Assembly: GCA_949358305.1 (NCBI GenBank) | Contig: OX442314.1 | Span: forward strand, 34,219,608-34,283,607 | From: Strigamia acuminata | Taxonomy: Eukaryota; Arthropoda; Chilopoda; Geophilomorpha; Linotaeniidae | Reading direction: 5' to 3' | DNA length: 64,000 bases | Shown: positions 42,396-53,496 of the stretch, piece by piece | Numbering within the stretch: the stretch's first letter is position 1 | Layout: every line of letters starts with the position of its first letter | Notes under the pieces: generated by a model | Databases searched by the model: none | What the model was told of the DNA's origin: nothing | What the model saw: only the letters and a program-made list of their open reading frames with translations | Position numbers and translations under genes: made by a program

Positions 42396-43495
42396 AAAAT
42401 AGAATAAATCATTTATTAAAATAATTTTCACTTCAAACTCCCAAAATTCTTTGTATTCAAAAAAATTGTAAACTACGTTCGTAACAACTTCGTGTAAACC
42501 GAGTTATTTATAACTTGTATCACATGGCACTTAATGACTCATGTCCCCTTGTGTTTACGACAAGAGAATAGACTCGCCCGAAGGATTTTTTCAAAATCGC
42601 AACTTGTTGAGTTTTCTCTCGAAAATTCTTTTTAGCTATCTTTTCAATAGAAACTCTAGTTCTGAATAATTAATTATTCCATTCCACGTGTGAGTGAAAA
42701 TAAAATACCGAATAAACTTTGGTTGATAATTTATTACGAATAAAAATTACCCAAGCCTCGACCGCGACTTAATTTAAATTAGTGCTACTACGCTTAAAAT
42801 AACAACTACTTGTCTAAATTCAAGCCATCTAATTCATTCGATAGAATAATAAATTTCCCCGCTAAATTAGCTAAGTCACGTTTTATAACTACACGTGAAT
42901 TTTCCCAGTTTTAGTCAAAACTTTTATCGGGACGCCGTATACAAGTGTTACGAACATTTTTACAACTCTTTTGAAGAAAGAATTCAAGATTTACTTACGT
43001 AATTATCGTTTTAGGAATTCCTAAATTTCCGCAAACTCTCACTTAATGGATAAGTCCGTTCGTTTAAATCTTTCTCGACGTGCGAAGAAAAGGTAGAGAC
43101 GAGTAGACCGGTGTCCACGTGTTGAAGTGTGTGTGTGCAATGAACCCTGGGATTTTTATCCCCTTTTAATCGGGTTCGAGGTTTAATCGCACTTCGATAA
43201 TCACGTGTCTTCGTGAGAAGACGAGATCACTTGTTTCAAGTAAATCTTCGTATTTTTTAATAATAAAAAAATACCTGCATATCTCAAATAAAGTCAATCA
43301 AAGAGATAATCTATCGAAACTAATTAATTTCGATACAAATTTATATTTTAATATAAATCTGACGAGGATGTGTGTTTATTATGTCCCCCGGTGTTGAGAT
43401 TATAAATCACTACACGAATTTAGACATGTAAATAAGCACACACCAAGTTTTAAATAACACTTTATTAAATCCTAGATAACTTTGAGATTTTTATC
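42396..43495. other. pol-ORF3 spacer of element 2, with a second polypurine tract at 43381-43394
   Basis: About 1.1 kb without a gene. Near its pol end lies a 33-bp block (GTCCCCCGGTGTTGAGATTA plus TAAATCACTACAC on the plus strand, from 43383) that is identical in element 3 at 63771. On the minus strand it contains ACCGGGGGA, the same core as the 3' polypurine tract. Confidence 0.65.
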
Positions 43496-46400
43496 TCATT
43501 GTTGATAAGGCTTCCTAAATACTGCCGTAATATTTCGCACGAAATTTTCATCTGAATATTTCGGATTTGGGACTCGTTCTCTTCGAGGACGCGTGCTAGT
43601 TCGTTCAACTAGTTTCTGGGGTTTACGTGGTTTGCGAGGAGGTTTCTCTAGAGGTTCTCCTCGTTCCACTGCTGCTTTCTTTTCTACAGCAATTAATCGC
43701 TGTCGATGTCTATGTTTAGACTTTTCTTGTACAGATTTTTTGGTCTGTACTTGTGGCGAGTCGGATAATTCCATCGGAACTTCCGTAGGAGTTTCAGGAA
43801 TTATTTCCTCTTGAGCAGGTGGTGACGGAAGTTCATTACTTTCGTCCATCCATTTAGGATTTTCCTGATCTGTATTTGAAGCAGTTTTCTGCCCTATTTT
43901 CCAAGTTTCAATTGGATATAACGGCGTATAAGGATATAAAGCCTTAATGTTCACTGATTTTTCTATTGAACCATCAGCAAGTTTGCGTAATTTATACGCG
44001 CTACCTGGAAGGATTTCGACAATCTCCCAAGGACCGTCCCGCTTCTCAGCAAGACCTGCGGAGATCTTTTTGTCTGCGCACGAGAGAATGTGAGTTTGTT
44101 TCCAAACTAAATCTCCAATTTCGAATTCAACAATTGTGAACTTTTGTTCGTGAATCTTACGATGTCTTTCGTAATTCAATTGAATTCTTCGGTGCATCTC
44201 TTGATGCGCTCTACGTAATATGTCAAGTAATTCTCGAACATACTTCTCAGGGTTATGCTTGTCAAATGGATTGGCATGCCTGAGAATTCTCGGATCGAAA
44301 GGTAGGGTAACAATTCTCCCCGTATTAAGCAACATCGGTGTCGAATTCGTTGCAGCCGATTTATTATTACGAATTACAAATGCAAATTCGTCTAAATATC
44401 GCGGCCATTGGGTGTGCACATCCGTGTAAATTGCCAATAAAATCTTAATGTCCCTGTTGGCTCTCTCTGTCGGGTTAGCCTGAGCATGATAAGTGCTCGT
44501 ATGAGCCGGTCGGATATGATAAGTTTCGCAATATTCATTATAAATATCTGAAACGAATTGTTTCCCATTATCACTAACAATCTTTTTTGGGTGACCCCAA
44601 CGATTTGCAACAGATCTTAATTCTTGAACGCAATTAGTGCTCGTGGCTTTGGTTAAAGCTTTAATCTCTACAAATTTAGTACAGTTGTCAATTATGACGA
44701 AGACGTACTGGTTTTGGGATCTCCCAGCTGGTTTTGGCCCCATTAAGTCCATATTAATATGTTCCCAAGGGTTGGTCATGTTATGAGGTACGTAAGGACC
44801 TGCACGCTTTTTCTGCTGATCCGGTTTGTATTGACTACAATGTGGGCAGCTTTTAACGTAATTTCTTACGCTTCGGCTCATTCCTGGCCAGTAGTAAATC
44901 AATCGAGTCTTCTCGAGAGTTTTACTCATGCCTGCGTGGCCGCTCAAGGGGTGACCATGACAGGCGAAAAGCACTCGCTTTATGAGTGAACTGGGAACAA
45001 CCGCTTTGAAGCCATTACCAGAGTCGTTGAGCTCTTCTTCAAATGAAGGATTAAAGAAAATGATCATTTGATCGCCATCATCTTCCTTTTTGTCCAAACA
45101 ATAGTTTCTAACTTTGTTTTTCCATTCTTTTATTTCCGATTTCGGAATTCCAACAATTCTGTCGAATAAAAGATACTCTCGAATGCGTTTACATTCAGTG
45201 TCGACTAACTGCGCATCAATTATTTCCCTTCTTGTAGGTGGGACTTCTTTTATCACATCAGTGAGAGCACTATACAAAGTTTCTTGTATCTCCTCCCCCT
45301 CCCTTTCTTCAGAATATTCTTTAGAATTTTCTGAAAAATGGACACGAACATTTGCTAAATATTCTGACCTTCCTGGAGCACGATTCAAAGAAATCGAAGG
45401 ATTGCCGTCCCATTCTGGCCAATACTGATTTATTTCGATGGGTTCCACATGATCACGAAGAGGAATGTCTTCCTCTCCTAATGGAGCTCTTGAAAGTGCG
45501 TCTGCAACTTGGTTATAAGCACCCCTTCGAAATACAATCTTGAAAGCACCACATTGGATTCTTAAGGCCCATCGACCAAATTTTCCAGATGGCTCAGGCG
45601 TTCGCATAAGCCATTTTAATGCTTCAGCATCTGACTCGAGTGTAAAAGTACCATATTCTAAATATGGTTTAAAACGATCAATAGCCCACACGACTGCGAG
45701 GCATTCGAGTTCTGGCGTTGTGTAACGCTTCTCCGCTCCTCTCAGTACTCTGCTTGCGTAAGCTACAGGTCTGGGTGCCGTGCCCGTTTTCTTTTTGTCT
45801 TTATCTAAAAGATCAACATCTTGGCAGATGACAGCTCCTAAGCCTTCGTGGGATGCGTCAGTCATGACTACGAAAGGTTTGGACATGTCTGGTTTGTGCA
45901 GACAATTGTCGTTACAAAGCAGCGCTTTAATTTTATTAAAAGCTTCAGTTTGAGCATCTCCCCATTCAAATGGAGTTTTCTCATTCATCATACATGTGTA
46001 TGGCGCAGCAATGGCTCCGTGATTAGGAACGAACTTCCTGAAGAAGTTTGTCATTCCATGAAACCGTTGAATGTCTTTAGCACATGTTGGAGTCGGAAAT
46101 TTCATAATTGCAGAAATTTTATCGGGATCTCCATATAAACCGTCAGGTTTAATCCAATGTCCTAAGAACTTAAGTTCTGTTCTTCCAAAACGAGATTTCG
46201 CTTTATTGATCGTCATATTAGCTTTATTACGCTTTTCCAACACGTCTCGGACATGAATGAGATGTTCATCCCAAGTATTCGAATAGACAATTACGTCGTC
46301 TAAATAAACTAACGCGTAGTTTTGCAATGCTGAGCCTAAAACGCCTTCCATCAATCGTTGGAAAGTGCAAGGAGCATTACAAAGTCCAAATGGCATTCGC

Positions 46401-47671
46401 ACAAATTGATAAGGGCCATTTGGCGTATAAAAAGCCGTCTTTGGACGATCTTCTTTACACATCTCGACTTGGTAATAACCTTTGACAAGGTCAATGGATG
46501 TGAAATACCTTCCTGGTCCAGTATTATGCAAGAGCAGATCTATACTAGGCATCTGAATCACATCTAATTCGGTGATTGCATTCAACCACCTGTAGTTGAT
46601 ACACATTCTGTACGTACCATCAGGTTTCGCAACAATTACAGGATGGCTAATGAATGGCCCAGTGGCCTTTTCAATTAGTCCATCTTGTTCTAGTTCAGCA
46701 ACTAATTTGGACATAATGGCTCTCTTGGCCGGATTGTACATGCGGTACTGCATTCTGGGCAATGAATGCCCTTCTTTGAATTTAATACGATGTTGAGTAA
46801 CATTCGTACATCCAACTTGGTCATGAAATACATTAGATACTGCATTGACCACTTCTCGAAGCGCTAGGCGCTGTTCAGGAGTGCAATCACTACCTTCGAC
46901 TAACTTCTCATCCCATTCTAAAACGGGTGCATCAGATAATTCAGTTGAATCAGCAACTGACGCAAGTTCTTCTAAATATTCGAAAGTAATTCGATTTAGC
47001 GGTGCCATTGCAAAGTTATCCTCTTCTGACACATAAGGGGCGGACCAAGTAGGTTTATCAGCACAAGAGAACTCTTGGAGATGTGGATGTGTACTAATCT
47101 TTTGTCGACGCATGAAATTGTGTCCAAGTATTAATCCACAGACTCGTTTGGCTAAAACGATGAAATTCATCGGCGTGCATTCATCAGCCCACTGTACGCA
47201 CAAAGTTATTTGTCCGACTGGTTTGTGCGCTACACCTACAGCATTAACCAACATGTTTCTGGGTGCTTCTTGTAAAAAATCAGGCAGAGCTTGAGTTTCT
47301 GACAAAAGCTGTTCCCCAATATAACATTGAGAAGCTCCTGTGTCCATGAGCGCATTGTAGGTGAGCCCACCAATTGTGACTTTCATTCGAGGATCGTCTT
47401 TATTATTACCCAAAGTAATATTGTGCAAATTATTGCTCCCGATGACTCTGTTGAGTCGTCTAGGTCTACAAAATTTCTTCGTGTAACATTTATGTGGAAA
47501 CAATGTCAAGCTCATGAATTGCTCCGTCATCTTTTGTAGATTTTCATCTACTCCACCGCTATGACTAGTGGCTTCTTCTAGAAACGTAGTTTCCACGTCC
47601 ATAAACAACGAGTCCGACATAGCATCAGCTATTTCTGGGGGCTGAATGAGTCCTTCATCCCCCGGATCTAG
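43496..47671 (-). CDS. pol: Pol polyprotein of element 2 (protease, RT, RNase H, integrase)
   Basis: Entered by a minus-one shift at 47671; the first in-frame ATG is at 47620. Domains in order: aspartic protease with MDTGASQCYIG; reverse transcriptase with INYRWLN, FGLCNAP and catalytic YLDD; RNase H from FVVMTDASHEGLGA; integrase zinc domain (HPLSGHAG...CPHCSQYK); D,D,E core (NMDLMGPKP, VSDNGKQF, NPTERANRD); GPW/F-type module (RDGPWEIVEI); basic tail ending FRKPYQQ. About 1390 residues, normal for Ty3/Gypsy. No internal stop. The integrase region is close in pattern to element 1, so the two elements are related lineages. Confidence 0.95.
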   Translation of the reverse strand, partial: LDPGDEGLIQPPEIADAMSDSLFMDVETTFLEEATSHSGGVDENLQKMTEQFMSLTLFPHKCYTKKFCRPRRLNRVIGSNNLHNITLGNNKDDPRMKVTIGGLTYNALMDTGASQCYIGEQLLSETQALPDFLQEAPRNMLVNAVGVAHKPVGQITLCVQWADECTPMNFIVLAKRVCGLILGHNFMRRQKISTHPHLQEFSCADKPTWSAPYVSEEDNFAMAPLNRITFEYLEELASVADSTELSDAPVLEWDEKLVEGSDCTPEQRLALREVVNAVSNVFHDQVGCTNVTQHRIKFKEGHSLPRMQYRMYNPAKRAIMSKLVAELEQDGLIEKATGPFISHPVIVAKPDGTYRMCINYRWLNAITELDVIQMPSIDLLLHNTGPGRYFTSIDLVKGYYQVEMCKEDRPKTAFYTPNGPYQFVRMPFGLCNAPCTFQRLMEGVLGSALQNYALVYLDDVIVYSNTWDEHLIHVRDVLEKRNKANMTINKAKSRFGRTELKFLGHWIKPDGLYGDPDKISAIMKFPTPTCAKDIQRFHGMTNFFRKFVPNHGAIAAPYTCMMNEKTPFEWGDAQTEAFNKIKALLCNDNCLHKPDMSKPFVVMTDASHEGLGAVICQDVDLLDKDKKKTGTAPRPVAYASRVLRGAEKRYTTPELECLAVVWAIDRFKPYLEYGTFTLESDAEALKWLMRTPEPSGKFGRWALRIQCGAFKIVFRRGAYNQVADALSRAPLGEEDIPLRDHVEPIEINQYWPEWDGNPSISLNRAPGRSEYLANVRVHFSENSKEYSEEREGEEIQETLYSALTDVIKEVPPTRREIIDAQLVDTECKRIREYLLFDRIVGIPKSEIKEWKNKVRNYCLDKKEDDGDQMIIFFNPSFEEELNDSGNGFKAVVPSSLIKRVLFACHGHPLSGHAGMSKTLEKTRLIYYWPGMSRSVRNYVKSCPHCSQYKPDQQKKRAGPYVPHNMTNPWEHINMDLMGPKPAGRSQNQYVFVIIDNCTKFVEIKALTKATSTNCVQELRSVANRWGHPKKIVSDNGKQFVSDIYNEYCETYHIRPAHTSTYHAQANPTERANRDIKILLAIYTDVHTQWPRYLDEFAFVIRNNKSAATNSTPMLLNTGRIVTLPFDPRILRHANPFDKHNPEKYVRELLDILRRAHQEMHRRIQLNYERHRKIHEQKFTIVEFEIGDLVWKQTHILSCADKKISAGLAEKRDGPWEIVEILPGSAYKLRKLADGSIEKSVNIKALYPYTPLYPIETWKIGQKTASNTDQENPKWMDESNELPSPPAQEEIIPETPTEVPMELSDSPQVQTKKSVQEKSKHRHRQRLIAVEKKAAVERGEPLEKPPRKPRKPQKLVERTSTRPRRERVPNPKYSDENFVRNITAVFRKPYQQ

Positions 47672-49929
47672 TTTTTTGCACTAGAATCAGTCGAATCGTT
47701 AGATTCAGGTTTAGCCAATTGTTTGACTATCTCAGCTAATTGATTAGTGAGCGTCGACTGCAGTTTATTCTCAAAATTATTAAATTTGGAATCAAGTTTC
47801 ACATCTAGTGTCGCATCCAACACTTCTTGGGTTACCCAATTAGGTTTACGCTTAGCAGAGGGATCCAAAGTTGGATTATCTGGGGTATTTCGCTTCTGAA
47901 TGTCTTCAGACTTAAAATTCGAACGGGGTTTTAAATCTGGACACTCTCGTCGGAAATGTCCGGGTTTCTTACAATTAAAGCAAACCATTTGTCCCCTCCT
48001 GTTGGGGTCTACTACACCATTTACTGCGTAAATTAGTTCACATTCTTCGGGTAACTCATCTGTACAGAAATTAATCTGTTCATCTGATTCCAAAGTCAGG
48101 GACTTGGCGTTATTTTTAGGTTGCGAACGAGTGTCCGGTTTCCTAGGTGGGAAAACGACTGGATCGTTTACTCTCACCCCATTGGCTGTACGGCTGTACA
48201 GTCCTTTCTTCTTTGTAATAGCATTATAAATGTCTATGAAGGGAAGTTCATCTAAACCTTGCGTGTGCAAGAGAAGATCGTTGGCGGGAGTAATGCTTCC
48301 CAAGAATATACTCGCAGCTCCCTGAGAGTTAAGGTTATCTTGTAATAACCAAAGTTGGTAAAACTTATGTGTATAATCATACAAGTTTTCTGATTCGAGC
48401 TGTCTCAACTTTGTTAATTGGGTTGTTCGTTCCAAGCATGTGGCAACAAACCTTCCTCTAAACGCTTTTTCAAACGTGTCCCAATTATGAAAGTCGTCTC
48501 GTCTCTCTTGAAACCAACTATATGCGAGGTCGGTTAAGTAACCAGCCACGCCTTTTACTAACATTTCATCGAGTGAAATATTTCGTAGAAACGCAACGTT
48601 TCGAATTATACTGAGGAAGCGCTCGCTTTCTTCAGTTTTACCCGAAAATACAGGTATATCAGGGGGTTTCAAACTTATAGTTTGGGGTGTTGCAGGGGTG
48701 GAATTCTTTCCTACTTGGGCTAGTTTATGCATATTTAATGCAATAGTAGCTAAGTCGTCTGCTGACATCCCAAAACTACTTGTTGGTCGCGAATTATTAT
48801 TCGTCAAACCATTGTTAGAATGACTCGAATTGTTTTGGCTAGAGCCGTTAAAATTATTGGGGTTGAAATTATTCGACCCTCCTTGATTGCCAAAATTCGA
48901 ATGATTATTCGATCCACGGGGATTTTGTCTTCTTTGGTTACCAAAGTTGGAATGATTATTTGCTCCACCTTGATTTCCAAAGTTCGAATGATTATTCGAA
49001 TTTCCCTGATAACCTTGATTCGAAAAATTATTCGACTGGTTCTGATTGCCAGGTTGTGAATAATTATTCCACTGGTCTTGATTACCGAAACTTGAACAGT
49101 TATTCGGGTTATTTAAGTTATTTAAGTTCGGCTGAACTGGATAACTTCCTTGCGATATAGGCAATTGGTTTGGAATATTATTATTTCCAGAAAAAGGATT
49201 CAAACGATTGTTTGGATCGACTATTCCTCTTAGCTGCGCGCTTAGATCATTATTTAATCCATGCGTGGGTTCAGCAGCAAGATTCGGACAACTGTTGGCT
49301 CCATTCGGAAAACCAGGATTCGGGTTTTTATTATTATTAAGACCCATAAATCTTCTTTTATGAGAAGCAACAAATTGATTATTCATTCGCCGATAAAACG
49401 CTTGTTCAAAACTGCCGGGTGTAGGATCCCGTTGATCCCAACGAGATTTCCGGTTGGTCGTCGGAGGTCCTGTCGTCTTCTGACGATACCGAGTGATCGG
49501 TGTTGTCGTATTCAAACCAGGATCTGTCGGTCCTTGATTACGTGGAGTCTGTGATCTAGAACTAGAATGCTCCGACGGATCTCGATGTGTGTTAACAAAA
49601 TCTAAAACTTCGGCCATTGTTCCAAATTGAATTGGATTCAAACAATAATCCCGACAAATAAAAAGTCCAGCTGGACCTAAATGTGATCCATCTTGTGGAC
49701 GATTCATTTCCTCCTCGGGGGTAAGATCAGTTACTTCTTCAACTGGATCGATAATGGCGACTGGGTCGGTCGGTTCAATTGAAACATTATTATCGTCCAC
49801 GTGGTTTTCCACGACATTCACTGTTTCCATTTCATCTGGAACGGGTACAAATCCGGCTAAATTAATTCCACCGGTCAAACACGTTCTTTCCTTACCACGG
49901 GTATTCATCGAATGCTGGTTACTAGTCAT
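47668..49929 (-). CDS. gag: Gag of element 2
   Basis: 753 residues from an ATG at 49929. The N-terminal part is acidic; residues about 250-390 are an Asn/Gly/Ser-rich low-complexity stretch with repeated NNHSNFGNQGG. The capsid-like gag region follows (PDIPVFSGKTEESERFLSII, then WFQERRDDFHNWDTFEKAF), then one zinc knuckle CFNCKKPGHFRREC and a C-terminal helical tail. It ends SAKN at a TAG that directly follows the slippery heptamer. The Asn-rich repeat is prion-like in composition and may help particle assembly (inference). Confidence 0.93.
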   Translation of the reverse strand: MTSNQHSMNTRGKERTCLTGGINLAGFVPVPDEMETVNVVENHVDDNNVSIEPTDPVAIIDPVEEVTDLTPEEEMNRPQDGSHLGPAGLFICRDYCLNPIQFGTMAEVLDFVNTHRDPSEHSSSRSQTPRNQGPTDPGLNTTTPITRYRQKTTGPPTTNRKSRWDQRDPTPGSFEQAFYRRMNNQFVASHKRRFMGLNNNKNPNPGFPNGANSCPNLAAEPTHGLNNDLSAQLRGIVDPNNRLNPFSGNNNIPNQLPISQGSYPVQPNLNNLNNPNNCSSFGNQDQWNNYSQPGNQNQSNNFSNQGYQGNSNNHSNFGNQGGANNHSNFGNQRRQNPRGSNNHSNFGNQGGSNNFNPNNFNGSSQNNSSHSNNGLTNNNSRPTSSFGMSADDLATIALNMHKLAQVGKNSTPATPQTISLKPPDIPVFSGKTEESERFLSIIRNVAFLRNISLDEMLVKGVAGYLTDLAYSWFQERRDDFHNWDTFEKAFRGRFVATCLERTTQLTKLRQLESENLYDYTHKFYQLWLLQDNLNSQGAASIFLGSITPANDLLLHTQGLDELPFIDIYNAITKKKGLYSRTANGVRVNDPVVFPPRKPDTRSQPKNNAKSLTLESDEQINFCTDELPEECELIYAVNGVVDPNRRGQMVCFNCKKPGHFRRECPDLKPRSNFKSEDIQKRNTPDNPTLDPSAKRKPNWVTQEVLDATLDVKLDSKFNNFENKLQSTLTNQLAEIVKQLAKPESNDSTDSSAKN
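47671..47677 (-). promoter_or_regulatory. minus-one ribosomal frameshift site, element 2
   Basis: Minus strand GCA AAA AAC TAG in the gag frame: heptamer A AAA AAC with the stop codon immediately after it. The minus-one frame runs on into pol without a stop. The downstream sequence starts CTAGATCCGGGGGATG. Confidence 0.88.
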
Positions 49930-51032
49930 CTTTTAATCGAAATCAAGATTCCAAAAAATTCACAAATAAACGAAGAAGTTACAAGCGATCTGGAAGGTTG
50001 CAAACGAAGCAATGGTTTCACTGGGTCGTTCTGGGTTTCAAGTACCTCTGTAAACCTTTCTGATTGGTCGAACTTCAAACGTTAGTCTCACGAGATTTTA
50101 ATCTTGTCTGTGATTGATGGATTTCACCTTTTTCGCGGACCCATGATCTAGTCAGATTTCTGAATTATGACGTAGTCAAAAAAAATAAAAATGGACGATC
50201 ATCCAAATTCACCGAAAAAGTATTACTTATTTCCATAGTAAAATCTTATTTATAACCAATTTGAATTTCGCTGAAATTTCGTATAACAAGAGCGCGTGAA
50301 ATCTATCGACTACTACGGCTTTGCTGCAAAGTATTGGTTGCTAGGCAACACAACAAACGAGAATTTCTTCGCCAACATTGGAATGAATTTTTCACTCGTA
50401 GATATTTGATTTCAAAGTTTTGAAATCCTAATTTTGACCGAACATTTTAATGTAAAATCCAGTATGTAAATAAAATAGCTATTTGAAATAAAATATAAAT
50501 TTTAATTCCTTCGAAAATGTCAATTTCCTTGTATTTTATTCACGCGAATAAAGTTAGGTTTAACTTGAAATCTCAAGTATTTATACAGTTATAAAAATAA
50601 ACAAACTACAAATACTTGTCGGAATTCAGTTAGAATTCCCGATAAAACTTGTGGAACTTTTCGCATTAGGCCCAACCACGTGGTTTCTCGAATCGACGAC
50701 GGTGAATCGACGTATCACGGGCGGACGTAACAACGACAAGTTCGGGCAAGATTTTCCAATTCTCGTGGTCGGATCATTAGGCCTGACCACGCGGTGGGAA
50801 ATTATTAGTTTGTTTAAAACATACAATTTCTTCGGCGGAAAATCGGAAATGCAAATGAATTACATTTATTATCTTGCAAAGCACTTTAAAACGGAATAAA
50901 TAAATTAGACACAAATATAAATTTCGTTCGAAACTTATTTTACACACAAAAATCACCGTAAAAGTTACACTTATTCGAATTCACGATAGACACACAAAAC
51001 TTCAAATATTTTATTTAAAATTTGGACAGCCT
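49930..51032. other. leader (5' untranslated region) of element 2
   Basis: About 1.1 kb between the primer-binding site and gag. Candidate splice donors on the minus strand include CAGAG|GTACTTG at about 50052. The short frames at 50626-50899 are not supported. A candidate packaging signal was not identified. Confidence 0.5.
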
Positions 51033-51050
51033 ATCTCGGTAGAACCTCCA
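51033..51050 (-). promoter_or_regulatory. primer-binding site of element 2 (tRNA-Gln-like)
   Basis: Minus strand TGGAGGTTCTACCGAGAT starts 2 nt after the 5' LTR. Its complement fits the 3' end of animal tRNA-Gln as I remember it (ATCTCGGTRGAACCTCCA). The assignment should be checked against the host tRNA set. Confidence 0.7.
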
Positions 51051-51052
51051 CT

Positions 51053-52624
51053 TGTGACGATTCTACTTTTGGCTGAATAATTAGCCATTACAAGAGATAA
51101 ATCGGTTTAGACAAGACATTTCTACAACTAGAAATAACCTAACCGAGATAAGCTACGGAAGTCTGTACAACGTGAATATGTGATCAAATATAACAACTTA
51201 CGATTTTGTGTGATATAATTACATGTTTATTAACATTACAACTGGAGTTGGGGTTCTGGATAAGTGTAACGGCGGCTACACTGGTTGAGGTTCCGGGCGA
51301 TGCTGTTCGAGTGGTGCGGCTGACTTTGCGGCATCGTCACAGTTAGCGCTACGGAGACGTATTCGGTCCCGCAGCTCGGATATCTATTAATACGAAGAGT
51401 CCTTCGTATTCGGTCGGGAATATTCATTAGAATATTCCATATTTAATTCAACAAAACAATATTAGTGTAATATAACAAATGAATTGTTATATTGTTATTC
51501 TATGGGCGGGGACAGTCACGACAGTCGAGGGGACCATCGCGGGAGTTGTTGAAGCTCCATCCGCCAGCATGCCTTACGACGACAAGATCTCGTGATCAGG
51601 CGCCGGGTATTTGTTTTCTGCGACGAGTCGCTTTCAGTGGTACCAACCACTGGGTAAACAGTTCCTGGGGGACTACCAGATCGGCATTACCAATACCCGA
51701 GTGTTTGTTTAGCGCAAGGTATGAATGCAATTGCTCACGGGCCACCAACCCGGTGCGTCGCCTGTGAATAAGGCTTTTACCGACCTCGGACAAGTCTTGC
51801 CCACTTAACGGAAGGGCCAATGCACTGCATCGGAACCCTGGGAAAACAGTTTGCCCATATTTGTTAAACGAGTTCGACTTCTCGTATATGTGCTCTGGCA
51901 GAGCATCTGACCTATGATCGGAGAATCTCGCAAATAGATGCGACTATCACCGATCATATAATTTGACATTTGTTTAACGGGTTAGTCATTCCCGTGCATG
52001 AGCGATATACTAAGCCACCGTATGAAATCCTACTGTCCCTTAGAACAGCTGGCTAACACTACGGGGCCATTTCATGTGTGAAACATGTCTATTACCGGAG
52101 TTAGCCTTCCCGAAAGGGCCCTACAACAAGCAATAACAAACTAGTAATAATACTATTTGTGGAGAGCTGAGGAGGCCTGATGTGTCGATAAAGAAAGTGA
52201 GATCCAACGATAACAACTTATCAATACAAACAATATAAACATATTCAGAATCAAGCCAAGGGGGGAGCTCGTGAGAACCAGAGCTTATATGGTTCTAGAG
52301 AACAATCAGATTGGCGACAGCCAATCAGGTGTCTGAATCGATGGATTCGTGGATCACTAGTCCGGACCTAATATTGAACTGGGTCCAGAAGAGTCCGATT
52401 GGTCATCTTCAACAGGTAAGTAAAACCGGATATTGATTCGATAGAATCAATATCTCAAGTAAATAATACTTAGCTTAGTCCAATAAAATACTGTATATTT
52501 TATTCGCAACGTTATATTAATTCTTTAATATAACTCGCAACTTTATCGAGTTTAAACTGCGCGCGTTAGACAAACAGCGCCATCTAGTGTGAACATTGGA
52601 TAATACGGTTTTATAACCGTCACA
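51053..52624 (-). repeat. 5' LTR of element 2
   Basis: 1572 bp; every open frame and landmark has its counterpart at the same offset in 38607-40178. Confidence 0.95.
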
Positions 52625-52880
52625 ACTTCTTTAAGATAAGAGCGCTTCAACTAAAAGCTTCAATCTTTCACCAGTCAGCTGGTCAAAACAGTGTTTGCTG
52701 ATTGTTTCATACAGTAATTTATAGCTAAAGGTTGGTTTTTCTTCAGGGAATTAAATTAACAAGCCTCAAATTGATTAAGCGCCGCCCTCGAATAAGAGCC
52801 TTGGCTAAGGAAACAAGAATACCATAGTGTCGTGACAATACGGTATTTTGTTTGTATTTAATGTAACGAATGTTCAACGA

Positions 52881-53430
52881 ACGCTACAATCGACATCGCG
52901 CACATCGAAGAGAAATTGTTAATCGAGACGAAAGACTGAATCAAACGTGCGTAGCTTTGAAAAACAAAAATGGTGGCATGTAATTACATTTAATTCCACT
53001 TCTAGAATTTAAAAAGTACAAAGAAACGGAGCGCCAGATAAAGATCGCAACGGCGCGGGAGAAAAACGAACTGATGACGTGCAGTTGCTGCTCATCCATG
53101 ACATGCATCAGTGCTCCGACGGCCACTTGTTCCGCGCCACCGGCATTTGGCGCCACGCCGAGGTGCACATCGCCAGGACAGGAACCAGTTCCCGTGCTTC
53201 GGCCTATACTCCAAGAGCCAGTTCCCGCCCATCGTGCTGCAGAGTGTTTGGCCGCCCAACGGCGGATCTCCTCTTCCTGCATCTTGCGCACGACGTTTGA
53301 AAATACTTCAAACGTCGTGCGCAAGATGCAGGAAGAGGAGATCCGCCGCGCCGACATCCCGGACCTCGAATCATGTCCGCACTGGTCTTTTTTGCCTCCT
53401 GCATCTCCAGACGCGTCGTTGGGAAATTAA
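52881..53430 (+). pseudogene. RBR ligase pseudogene: end of exon 4 and exon 5
   Basis: Exon 4 end (to 52946), intron, then exon 5 from 53006 behind CACTTCTAG. It reads KYKETERQIKIATA, then a RING1 with small deletions, so the frame changes several times. A 41-bp-arm perfect hairpin (53260-53348) replaces part of the IBR by an inverted copy of itself. The end (53390-53430) no longer matches the gene. Confidence 0.82.
53260..53348. repeat. perfect hairpin, 41-bp arms, 7-bp loop
   Basis: 53260-53300 and 53308-53348 are exact reverse complements around AAATACT. The arm is RBR exon 5 sequence (CGCAAGATGCAGGAAGAGGA region), so a local inverted duplication happened inside the pseudogene. Confidence 0.97.
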
Positions 53431-53496
53431 GGACAACTGACAAGTGAGTTGAAATGAGATTCATTATCTTTTGTGACTCGTCAATCATTAACTCAC

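Larger units (their letters stand above)
38607..52624 (-). mobile_element. Ty3/Gypsy-type LTR retrotransposon, element 2 (complete, recent)
   Basis: Two 1572-bp LTRs (38607-40178 and 51053-52624), TGTGACGA...GTCACA, with no difference found in the stretches I compared. The 4-bp target duplication ACTT is at 38603-38606 and 52625-52628. Minus-strand order: tRNA-Gln-type primer-binding site, leader, gag, slippery site, pol, spacer with a second polypurine tract, ORF3 behind a splice acceptor, 3' polypurine tract. All frames are open, so this copy looks intact and could still be active. Confidence 0.95.

Noticed and set aside
42393-42431. Longer start of ORF3 in element 2 (MKIILINDLFYFRMGS)
   Set aside because: The extra residues read through a pyrimidine-rich tract and AG that look like an intron end; the related element starts at the equivalent MGS.
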